64,000 bases of DNA from Corythucha ciliata (lineage: Eukaryota > Arthropoda > Insecta > Hemiptera > Tingidae): NCBI GenBank assembly GCA_038030265.1, contig CM075939.1, positions 55,595,253 to 55,659,252 of the forward strand. Reading direction: 5' to 3'. The position numbers and the translations under genes are program-made. Below the pieces are notes generated by a model, which worked only from the letters and a program-made list of their open reading frames with translations, was not told the DNA's origin and made no database searches. This document shows positions 1-9,722 of this stretch, one piece after another. The first letter of the stretch is position 1, and each line of letters starts with the position of its first letter.

Positions 1-379
1 CGGAAGGGCGAGTCGAGGTTTAGAAGCTGGTAAGACAGAAGTCTAGACGAACGTCACAGAAAAAAAAATGTATAAACACCCTTTCATTCACTCCCCTCAT
101 CCTCTCCAACCATCGCATATCACAGTCAGTTTCTGTCTGTCTTAACAGACGGGGCAGGATAATATTTGTCTGTAACTCTTTTTTTTTTGTTTTTTTTTTC
201 CGAAGCTGAATTGAAGTTGTGTTTGAGCGTGCATAATAAGTAATAACCATTTGGATTAGGACGAATTTATTGCCTTATAGGCGAAATATTTGTGTATTTA
301 AACATGTAAAACATTTTGTACTAACTATACGCACATAAATCACCCAATTTAATGCTAAATCAGGTCTGATCGGCGATCG
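1..379. other. no gene seen
   Basis: A/T-rich sequence with homopolymer A and T runs. I see no coding signal or repeat that I can name here. Confidence 0.5.
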
Positions 380-2040
380 GTATCTTCGCACAGTTGGTAA
401 CCAACAAGTTTTTAGCGAATGGTTTGACGACGTTATTTGAGGTCTTCGGACCTAAATTATCCGACGATATCGACATGGACACACTGAAAACGGGCGTCGA
501 CAGAGAGAAACGTTCCATCAGGAGGGCTATTTGTATGTCGTCCGACTTTGGACCTTTTGCACTGAAGTCATCAAGCTTTAGCCCACAATTTGGAATCGCG
601 TTCTATACCTGCGGCCAGACGAAGCGTTTCGCGAACGAGTAGCGAAGTGCGTTTCGGAGAAGGATGTGCGGCGTTGTGGATGAGACGGAAAACTTTATTA
701 TGGCGGAAGAGGGGAAGGAATGAAAACACGATTTCTTTCATCGCAAAAATCAATTCTCGGCGGAGTTTGAGAGAGTTTGCAGGGGATTTGAGGAGATTTT
801 TCAGTTCTTCGTCGTTTTCTTGAGTTTTGGCAACTTCGGCGAAATCGAAAAGATTAATGGTTTCGAGTCTGGACGTGAAGTCGGCTATCACATTATCCTT
901 ACCACTGATGATGAGTTGTGAAATAAAATCCAATTGACGGAAGAGGCGAGGTGACGCTTTTTCGAGGGTTGTGGTCCGTGTAAACTGTTGAACTTTGACC
1001 TTCTACAAAGTGTCGAAAATGTTTGATCGATGCATAAATTGCGAGAAATTCTTTGTCGTATGTGCTATAACGAGTTTCTTCCGTGTCTGTCAGTTTTTTG
1101 GAGAAAAAAGCTAACGGTGGGGAGGAGCCGTCAATGCTTTGTTGAAGAACGGAGCCGATTGCCATGTCTGAAGCGTCAACTTGAAGGAGTAAAGGACAGT
1201 CAGGCTGGCGTTGGCGAGGGTTTTGAGACAGTCGTCGTATGCTTGACTCAAATCGGAATTCCAGATGATGAGAGCGTTGTCGTTTATTGCAATCTCTGAG
1301 TGCGTTGTGAAGTTTTACTAGGGACCAGGCCACTCGACGGAGAAAACGCTGATAGAAATTGATTGTACCTAAAAAAACGACGCAAGGCACGGAACGTGGA
1401 CGGTCGGCTGGCATCTATGAGTGCCTGACGGCAGAGGAGTGGTGCCTGACGGAGTGATTCAAAAACCGAGAAAATCGATTTCTTCTTCGCCGAAAACACA
1501 TTTTACGCGATTAAGGCAGATTTCGTAATATTTGAATCGTTGGAACACAACGGAAAGGTGTTCTTCGTGTTCCTCTGGAGACGTTGAAGCGACCAGAACG
1601 TCATCGAGGTATGTGAAGACGAACGGGAGGTCTCGAAGAACTTCGTCCATGAATCGCTGAAAAGTCTGTCCAGCATTTTTCAGACCGAAAATCATCATTG
1701 GGAATTCAAAGAGTCCGAAGGGGGTGATAATGGCTGTTTTCTCGATGTCGGTAGGTGCGATAGGTATTTGGTTGTAAGCCCTCAAAAGATTCAGTTTTGA
1801 GAAAATTTTCCATGTAGGTTGGATGAAAAATCGTGAATGTGGGGTAGGGGATAGCGATCGGGCTTAGTGACGGCATTTAACCGTCGGAAGTCACCGCATC
1901 GACGCCAGCTTCCATCTTTTTTGGCGGGCTAGGTGAAGTGGAGTGGACCAGCTTGATTTTGAGGGTCGACAGATCCCACGATCGAGCATCATCTGGAACT
2001 CTTATCTGGCAGCTTGGAGTTTCTCTGATGAAAGACGTCG
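380..2040 (-). pseudogene. Ty3/gypsy retrotransposon fragment (RT, RNase H, start of integrase)
   Basis: Decayed pol of a Ty3/gypsy element on the minus strand, read from about 2040 down to 380. The RT core is at 1785-1459, with an ITPFGLFEF segment, the [15 protein letters not shown] block and a YLDD catalytic motif. RT connection and RNase H lie at 1414-899 (DASDMAIGSVLQQ, then TYDKEFLAIYASIKHF). The tether and integrase zinc region is at 933-571. A degraded start of the integrase core, with a VHVDIVG-like segment, runs to about 380. Reading frames change repeatedly and stops are present. No gag, protease or LTR was seen, and the fragment ends beside the foldback at 2056. The RT resembles the CsRn1-like element at 39-43 kb, so the same clade is likely but not shown. 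Confidence 0.85.
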
Positions 2041-2055
2041 AAAACGAGAGCGAAT

Positions 2056-2337
2056 GGAGGCTGAAAATAAAGAATTAAACTTTATTGAAGCTAAATACTT
2101 ACTATTTTCACTTGTTTTGAGTTCCGAGAAAAAATTGCTCCCAAGGTGGGATTCGAACCCACGACCTCCTAGTTTCGCGCCAGGCGCTCTACCGCTGAGC
2201 TAGCCTGAGAGGCTAACGCTAAGAGTGAACCCCTCCAGAGAGAAACTCCCTCTCGGAACTCAAACGCACCAATTGAGACAAGTATAAATAGTAAGTATTT
2301 AGCTTCAATAAAGTTTAATTCTATATTTTCAGCCTCC
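2056..2337. repeat. foldback element around a tRNA-like sequence
   Basis: Left arm 2056-2129 is the reverse complement of right arm 2251-2337, apart from a short indel. Both contain the AAACTTTATTGAAGCTAAAT-type segment and end in GAGTTCCGAGA / TCTCGGAACTC. The interior holds a tRNA-like sequence (2139-2210). It resembles a MITE or an inverted pair of a short retroposon. I could not identify a target-site duplication. Confidence 0.7.
2139..2210 (-). tRNA. tRNA-like sequence, probably tRNA-derived repeat
   Basis: The minus strand has a Pol III A-box-like TAGCTCAGCGGTAGAGCG and a B-box GGTTCGAATCC. A T-arm (GTGGG/CCCAC), an anticodon stem (CCTGG/CTAGG) and a 7-bp acceptor (TCTCAGG with CTTGGGA, using wobble pairs) can all be drawn. 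There is one extra base before the D-arm, and position 33 is G instead of U, so the apparent CGA anticodon is doubtful. Lying inside a palindrome, it is more likely a tRNA-derived repeat than a working tRNA gene. Confidence 0.5.
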
Positions 2338-2479
2338 TCACTCCCTCGAATTCACAGGCCTGAATATGGTGGTGCGGTGAGGGGGGAGTAATCCCTTGGA
2401 AAAGTCCTAAGACAAGGGTCGTCTAAAAAGCAATTAATTAATTAATTAATTGCAGGACATATATAAAAAAATAATAATA

Positions 2480-4110
2480 ATGTTAAACGTGCACTGACCT
2501 GATGGGTGCGTTTGAGTCACCAATCACCAATTCGTGGTTTCTGAAGGCAACTTTATGGCTAGGAAAAGAGCCAATTCACGGCAGGAAATGAAAAAAACAA
2601 ACAAAAAGCTGATTTACAGGTGAAATGGAGACAAATCACAAATAATTCTCAGCTAAACTTGAGACAAAATTCGAACCTAAAATTGAGAGAAAGTGCTAAT
2701 TGGCGGGTAAAACACAGAAAACCGTTAATTCATAGCATAATCGAGAAAAATCGCTAATTAAGCAGATATAAATTGAAAAAGAGCGCTAAATTGGAGATGA
2801 AGTGTATTAGCAAAACGCGAATAAACGGATAAAGCTGAAAAAAAAAACAACAAATTCACGGCTAAAATTGAGAAAAAGCGCTAGTTCAAGGCACAAATTA
2901 GAAAACACTTCTAATTCGCGCGAAAAAATTGATAAAATAACATTATTTCGCGGCTAAAATTGAGGGAAAATGCTAATCGGAGGCCTAAACAGATACATAC
3001 GTTACCTAATTCGCGGATTGAGTGAGAAAAATGCTAATAAAAAAACCTCTAGAATTGAAGGGCTAGAATTTAGAAAAACGTTAACTCACAGCTAAAATTG
3101 AAATAAAGTGCTAGGCGACCGCTAAAACAGAGAAAAACGCTAATTCACGGCTAGAATTGAGACAAATCCGCGATTAATCAGGTGCGACCGCGAAATACCC
3201 CAAAGTCGTGGCTTCTTAAGGCAACTACATGTCTACAATTTTCCTACTCGCGGCTAATAGTAAGAAATGAAATCATTGGCCTTCAAACTTGGGAAAAGTA
3301 CATAGTACAAAAATTCTCAAGGCAACCAGTAGGGCGCGGCGCAGAGGTATCTGATGGTAACGTTGCTGCTAAAATGGAGATAATGCGAAAATAGGAGCCT
3401 GAAATTGAGTAGGCGCGCAAAAATGCTTGTCTAGGGGCAAGAGCGAGGCAAAAAATTTGAAAAATGCCCTAATACTCACGGCTGAAATAGTGGAAAATTG
3501 AGAAAAGCCGGTAATTCACGGTTAAAAGGGAGAAAAGGCGTAAACTCGCGGCTATAAGGCTGACAAAATAACACTCGCTAAAATGCTCGCGGCTAAAATG
3601 AAGACAAAACAATTCACGTATGAATCTGAGAAAAGCTGCTGATTCCCCGAGGTTAGAATCGAAAAAAAAACCTTAACTAACGGATCTTTTTGGAAAAAAT
3701 TGCTGATATACGCGGCTGAAACTGGGAAAACCCGCTAATTCCCGGCTAAAATCAGGATTGAGCGCTCACTCCCTGTTATTCTTACTATATACGAAAGCTA
3801 AAAATCATGGAGAAATAACAAATATTTATATGCCCCGTATGAAATGGGTTAAGGAAATTGGCTAATTCTAGGTATCAAATTGGGGAAAAACGTGAATTCA
3901 TGGCATAAGTGGGAAACATCTCTAATTTGTGGCTGAAATTGTGCCACGATTGAGAAAAATCGCTAATTTGTGGCTAACATTGAGAATTACCTACCTACGC
4001 TAATGCGTATTTTGATGACGTGCTAATTTTCAATTAAGGCTAATAAAAAGCACTAATTCATGGCCTAAGTTGAGAAAAACGGTGAGTTAACGTCAAAAAC
4101 GGTACATGCA
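2480..4110 (+). repeat. degenerate ~30-bp satellite array A
   Basis: Dozens of diverged units follow the pattern GCTAATTCGCGGCTAAAATT + GAGAAAAAC. Spacing is close to 30 bp, with many small indels. No coding potential was seen. The segment 2537-3790 is a diverged copy of 14858-16050, in the same orientation and in the same internal order. Confidence 0.85.
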
Positions 4111-4654
4111 GGTCCACCACTGATAGGCCCAGGTCTCCAGGTTATTGGCTCACTTCTAAGAGCGATTTCGAAAGCCTATTCGCAAGCTTGGACCATTCAA
4201 CGCCGAGTTCGTGGGGCTGGCTCACATGAAAAAAAAAAAAAAAAATTCGTGGGCTTTATTGGTTAGAAAACCAATTTTATTATTATTATTATTATTTTTT
4301 ATTTTTTACCGAGCAGTTACATCGATGACACACCCTCGAATGAGCAATCCCAGCAGCATGTTTGGAGCTGCCTAAGCCATGAACTTCGTTTGTGAAAGTG
4401 CCACTTGAGGTTTGAACCCGTTAAATTTATTTCTGAAAGACAAAAGGCTGCAAAAACGTTATTCAAATGATCCAACCACACGAGAATATCGTGAATTTTT
4501 GTTTTCAATGCGGTGAAACCTGCAAAATTGGTTTTTTGGGTGAGCCATCCCTGCGTGAAATTAGTTTCTGATGAATGAGCCATCCCCGCGAATTCGGTGG
4601 AGGCCGCTTACCCGAAGACGAGGCACGCGTTTCAGGAACTCCGTACACCGTCAT
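4111..4654. other. no gene recognised
   Basis: Contains an A run (about 4230-4245) and a TTA microsatellite (about 4277-4297). An 88-codon minus-strand frame (4583-4317) has no family features that I recognise. Confidence 0.4.
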
Positions 4655-4659
4655 GAATT

Positions 4660-4829
4660 TGTTATGTTTCTGACGCGGTTCAAACAGCCGAAAAGAAATA
4701 TTTTATTATTCTATTTCCAACGTACATCTTCAAGCCAAAAAAGTATCGCTTATCACAAGACGAACAAAACAAGTCAAGTCCCGCTAAGCAAGTAACCTCC
4801 CGCTTATAACATCATACATGTATATATCA
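4660..4829 (-). repeat. 3' LTR of the Mag-like element
   Basis: 170 bp, matching 9548-9717 with about three substitutions. On the minus strand it is preceded by the polypurine tract GGGGAGGAG (about 4830-4838). GAATT flanks it on the outside. Confidence 0.9.
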
Positions 4830-4898
4830 CTCCTCCCCAGCTTGTATAAAAGGTTAACACCAATACTTTAAACAAATTATGATAATAATAATAATAAT

Positions 4899-5456
4899 AA
4901 TAGGGAGTTATTGCATAACCGTCAAATTTTGAGTTTAAGCGTTAATTACAAACGTTTAACCAGTATGAGGAGGTGTTTTATTAATTTATTTGAAGCAATT
5001 AAGTCCTTCTATGCCCTACCATGTGTTCATATTTTAGCGCAACTATTATTTGCAATAGGGAGTTATTGCATAGCCGTCTGACGCTTAACGTTTACGGTTA
5101 TGTGACGTCACCATAAGCGTAGCCGTTTGTGTCGGTGGAAAAAGAGTTATTGCAAATAATAGTTACGCTAAAATATGAACACATGGTAGGGCATAGATGC
5201 ACTTAATTGCTTCAAATAAATTAATAAAACACCTCCTCATACTGGACTTGAAACGTTTGTGATTAACGCTTAAACTAAAAATTTGAATTTTACGCTTATC
5301 ATGACGTCACATAACCGTTAACGTTAACCGTCAGACGGTTATGCAATAACTCCCTAATAACTCTTTTTCCACCGACTCAAACGGCTACGCTTATGGTGAC
5401 GTCACATAACCGTAAATGTTAAGCGTCAGACGTCTATGCAATAAACCCCTATTAAC
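4899..5456. mobile_element. foldback MITE inside the LTR element
   Basis: Non-coding and composed of nested inverted repeats. The outer ends read TAGGGAGTTATTGCATA and, inverted, TGCAATAAACCCCTA. A ~97-bp segment at 5056-5152 recurs inverted at 5356-5454, and a further long arm (about 4950-5055) recurs inverted at about 5153-5265. Three copies of the palindromic octamer TGACGTCA lie at 5103-5110, 5302-5309 and 5397-5404. The target duplication is unclear because the site lies in a TAA repeat. Confidence 0.75.
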
Positions 5457-5820
5457 AAAATGACATAGCAATTAAGGCGACAAAACTGGAAAATCGAAAT
5501 CAACTCGAAAAATCGCAAACAAGAAAAGAAAACAAAGTTTGAAATACATGAAATAAGGATTCACCAATCGGCGAAGTAAGACGACAATGAGGCTGCAACG
5601 TGAATAAAAAGAACAAAGTTAAGATACAAGGTTAATTAAGAAATCACAAATTCAGGCGAGAAGGGGGTTTGACAGTTCTGCGGAGACTCGATTCCCGGGA
5701 AACAGACGGTGGAGAAGGTAAAGGCGGAGAATTTATGGAACTGGGACTGTCGGGGGAAGACAAATCAATGGGAAAGCGGCACTTTCTGAGTTGATTAGTG
5801 TGGGCTAATAGGGGGTGACT

Positions 5821-6720
5821 TTAGTGTGCAACTTCGACTCGGTACGTCACTGTACCCTCAACAGAAATAATTTTACCCTTGTAATAATTTTGAGGCCCAC
5901 CTCTGTAACTCTTGACAAGAACAATTTCACCGATTTTGTATCGGGGAATCCTATTGACATCACGGGACGGCTGCTGGTGGGAATAATTCGACGGCTTGGA
6001 ATCCGGGGCAGACAGGGCAGACAAAAACGTTCTGGGTTCGTGATTTAAAACTACGGATGCAGGAGTTTTAGCAGTCGTAACACACGGAGTGTTCCTGTAG
6101 GAGAAAAGAAAATGTTGCAACCTGGTCGAGAATGGTGGATCAATGCCAGCGTGCCGTGAAAGACCTGATTTCTTGAAATAAGTTTTAAGGGTTTGCACTG
6201 CTCTTTCCTCAATTCCATTTGAGGTCGGGTGATAGGGATGGCTTTTGGATACTTTAATGTCAAAGTCTGCACAGAACTTCAAAAACTCTGAGGATCCAAA
6301 CGGAGGACTATTATCAGTAACAATCTCGAAAGGGATCCCAAAGCGAGCTACGAACCCTAATAAACAATCGATTACTTTAGAAGCGGAAGTGGTGGTCATG
6401 ACCCAAGCTTCTATTCACTTTGAGAAGTCGTCAACAAGGACTAAAACGTTATGACCTTCGACATGGAGAAAATCCATGTGGACACGTTCCCATGCTTTAA
6501 CTGTTTTGGGCCACGGGAGAAGATATCGCTTTTCTGACAGCTTCGGAAGGCACTCTTGACACGACGTGCTCGACTGGGTGTTTTCAACAATATCTTAGTC
6601 AATTCCTGGCCACCAAACTTGTGACCTAGCGAGTAACTTCATCCGCACGATCCCAATGTGACCCTCGTGAAGCAATCGTAGAAAATATGACCGAAGGTCA
6701 ACCGGTATGATTAATCGATT
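5821..6720 (-). pseudogene. integrase of the Mag-like element
   Basis: Read from about 6720 to 5821. An HMDF segment near 6480 carries the first catalytic Asp. A VLVDDFSK segment is followed by a TGA where the family has Trp (about 6410), so the core is interrupted. The next frame (6399-5821) has FEIVTDNSPPFGSSEF with the second Asp and HPTSNGIEERAVQTLK with the catalytic Glu, then an SH3-like tail (YKIGEIVLVKS, YRVEVAH). The DDE triad is present but split by the nonsense codon. In a working element this enzyme inserts the cDNA into the host chromosome. Confidence 0.85.
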
Positions 6721-6723
6721 TCC

Positions 6724-8851
6724 TCAATAAATACAATCATTACTGATGGAAAGCTCAAACCTTCTACGAAAATATAGCTCCAAACCTGTTTCGCAGCTGT
6801 CAGTCCAGCCATCTTTTGTAAGACTGCGAACTCTACTGAGGGTAATATCATCATTGACGTGCGAAACAAAATCGAGCTTTCTGAGTGGAGCTACTACATT
6901 CAACGCCAGAACTTCATCATGTGTTGGACCAGGAAGCGGAAAATGGGACAACATATCGGCCGCCTGAACAGTCTTTCGGTATATGACGTCGTAGGTATAC
7001 GCTGAAAGCAAAACGGACCACCGTTGAAGACGAGACGCAGCTAATGTAGGTATGCCGTGTTTCGTACCAAATATACGGCGAAGAACTTGAGCGTCTGTGA
7101 TAATTGTGAACTTTTGACCGTACAGGTATTTGTGAAATTTCCTGACGGCAAATACCACAGCTAAGGCTTCGCGTTCAACCTGTGCGTAATTTTGTTCGGC
7201 GGTGCTTAACGTAGCAGAGGCAAACAAGATGGGCTTTTCTTGTCCATCGATAACGTGACTTAAAATAGCGCCCACGCCATAAGGTGACGCATCTGTCATG
7301 ACTATAAGGGGGAGGTGAGGTTGACAATGAGTAAGTAACGAGCTCTGCTGAATAATCTCTTTGATTTTCTTAAACGCACTGTCACATTTTTCGGTCCATG
7401 AAAAATGACAATTTTTTTTAACAGTTCGTATAGAGGCTTTAAAATTGAAGCTACGGACGGGAAAAATTTATTATAGTAATTAACCATACCTAAGAAGGAG
7501 TGAAGCTGCCTTATATTTTGTGGTGGAGAACAACGAAGAATGGGGTCCAATTTTTCGGGTATCGGTCTAATGCCTTCCACACTAACCCTAAAGCCGAGAT
7601 AATCTAAACTCTTCTCCAAAAAAATGGCACTTATCTAGGTTGACTTTAACTCCATGCTCTTTTAAACGAGAAAGAACAATTGCGGTTTTCCTCTCACAGT
7701 CTTTGTCATCAACGCCCCCTATAATTATATTGTCAATATAACATCCAACGCCATCAATACCCAAAAAAATGGAATCGAGAACCGATTGGAAACAACCGGG
7801 AGCAGAAGAAACGCCGTAAGGCAAACGGTGTACTTTGTATAAGCCGAAAATCGTGTTGACCGTCATGATGTCTTTACACTCTTCAGTGAGTTGGAGTTGC
7901 ATGAAGGCCAAGGGTTACAAAGGACTGGAAACCAGAAAGTTTTACCAAAATATCCTCCGGCAGGGGTAGAGGGTAAAGATCTGTTTTGATGTTTGGATTG
8001 ACAGTGTTTTTATAGTCAATGCACAGACGAAGTTCTCCCGACTTCTTTGGGACAACAACAAGGGGACTGGCCCACTGTGAGTAACGGATTGGTTCAAATA
8101 ACCCGTCCTCAACCAACTTGTCGAGTTCGCATTTCACCCGATCACGGATTTTATAAGGGACATCATACGCCTTACGAAAAACTGGGGTGGCGTCGTATTT
8201 CAAAACAATCGACGCTTTATAGTTGTTAATTATTGTACTTTTATCACCATCAAAGACAGAAGGGAATCGAGAAATCAGGGAGAAAGAAAAATCCAGAGAA
8301 TTTATATTCAACAAGGATCTCCAGGTTGGGTGGAGGGAATCCAGCCAGTCTCGCCCTAAAAGAGGGTGCCTGAGACTATTGTCACAGACAACAAACGGCA
8401 AATCTACGGCCTTGGAGCTAGTTTTAACGTGAACAACAATTTTACCGATAACAGATAACTCTTTTCCAGAGGCAGAAATCAGTCGAAGAGGGCTTGTAAT
8501 TAAGGGCAGGTGAGGGAACAAACGCTTATAGTCCTCTAACGATAGAACTGACACAGCAGCACCGCTGTCGACTTCACATTGGATTCTAAGGTTTTCTACA
8601 GCTAAATTTACTAACATAGAAGAACTTGGAGAACTCGGCGTACCTGGGTTTTGCGGTGAACGAGAGACGCCTTCTTGGACAAGGCGAACGTCGTTGGAGT
8701 CTTCTGTGGATTCGTTCTGGGCAACGGGTTGGCTGATCATTGCTGGGCGAACAAGCCACGTCATGAACAGAGGACGGCTTCGTCTTGGGCCGACTCGGAC
8801 AGCATCTCGCGATGTGACCGACTTTATTACAACTGTGGCACGTCCATCCAC
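6724..8851 (-). pseudogene. protease - reverse transcriptase - RNase H of the Mag-like element
   Basis: Read right to left. 8851-7883: aspartic protease with VDSGAAVSVL and LLGRDWL, then the RT fingers (GLFEPIRYSQWASPLVVVPK, LRLCIDYKNTVNPNIK). 7911-7588: RT palm with FGLYKVHRLPYGVSSAPGCF and YIDN in place of the usual YVDD, so the second catalytic Asp is Asn. 7619-7302: RT thumb (LDYLGFRVSVEGI, LHSFLGMVNYYNKFF). 7299-6724: RNase H (DASPYGVGAILSH, EREALAVVFAVRKF) and start of the zinc/tether region. The pieces lie in different frames, so the polyprotein is broken in at least three places. Confidence 0.88.
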
Positions 8852-9522
8852 GAATCGGACACTTCTCCGGGGAATGTAGACGGCTACACCTCCAGCAAGA
8901 GGACGAAGTAGTACCCGAAGCCCCGTAGACGGGCGCAGCCCTGAGCGATTCAGACCGCACAGCCTCGATTCGAGTGGGACGAAACGAAGTCACGTCTTTT
9001 TCGGCGAACTCCAGCTCTCGTGACAAAACGCAGGCTCGATCAAAAGACAAATCTTTCTCCAGTAAGAGCTTCCGCTGTATCTGGGGCGATAGCAGACCAC
9101 AAACAAAGCGATCCCTCAAGGCTTCGTCCAGAAAGGATTTGAAACAACACGATGCGGACAATTTCTTGAGTTCAATAATATAATCAATAATCGACTCATG
9201 CTGAAGCTGATTTCGTTTATAAAAGCGGAAACGTTCCGATAACCAACTTTTTGGGTGAGAAATGGCTGGAAAGGGCAGAAATTAATTCCTCGAAAGACTT
9301 TGACGAAGGAGCTTCGGGTGACACCAAGTGTTTCAATATTTCGTAGGTTGCGGGGCCGATAACAGTGAGAAACAACGGTACTTTATTTCTTTTCGGGATG
9401 CTGTTGACAACAAAAAACTGTTGAAGTCTCTCGCAGTAACTCGAGAAGTCTTCATCAGATGAATATTCACCGATCACCCCGATAAGAGAACTCATAATGC
9501 TTGCACTGGACCTCAAACACAA
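8586..9522 (-). pseudogene. gag of the Mag-like element
   Basis: The N-terminal capsid-like part is at 9522-9217 (EDFSSYCERLQQFF, KRNKVPLFLTVIG, SFEELISALSSHF). It continues after a frameshift near 9230 into 9161-8586 (LDEALRDRFVCGL, QRKLLLEKDLSFDRA). Two zinc-knuckle-type clusters follow, CWRCSRLHSPEKC and CHSCNKVGHIARCC, typical of Mag-type Gag. It overlaps the start of the pol frame at 8851, as in elements that use gag-pol frameshifting. Gag would package the RNA. Confidence 0.85.
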
Positions 9523-9547
9523 CCCGAATTGTTTTACTCGTCGCCAA

Positions 9548-9717
9548 TGTTATGTTTCTGACGCGGTTCGAACAGCCGAAAAGAAATATTTTATTATTCT
9601 ATTTCCAACGTACATCTTCAAGCCAAAAAAGTATCGCTTATCACAAGACGAACAAAACAAGTCAAGTCCCGCTAAGCAAGTAACCTCCCGCTTATAACAT
9701 CATACATATATATATAA
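9548..9717 (-). repeat. 5' LTR of the Mag-like element
   Basis: 170 bp, near-identical to 4660-4829. On the plus strand it starts TGTTATGTTTCTGACG and ends in a TATATAT tract at 9717. It abuts the primer-binding site on its inner (left) side and GAATT on its outer side. Confidence 0.9.
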
Positions 9718-9722
9718 GAATT

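Larger units (their letters stand above)
4660..9717 (-). mobile_element. Mag-like Ty3/gypsy LTR retrotransposon, nearly full length
   Basis: Element of 5058 bp on the minus strand, bounded by two 170-bp LTRs (9548-9717 is 5', 4660-4829 is 3'). Flanking 5-bp duplications are identical: GAATT at 4655-4659 and 9718-9722. The LTRs differ at about three positions by eye, so the insertion is fairly young. After the 5' LTR the minus strand reads T-TGGCGACGAG, a primer-binding site of the type known for Mag-like elements. A purine tract GGGGAGGAG precedes the 3' LTR. Gene order is gag, protease, RT, RNase H, integrase. Several frameshifts and a nonsense codon make it non-functional. A 0.56-kb MITE (4899-5456) has inserted between integrase and the 3' LTR. 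Confidence 0.92.
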
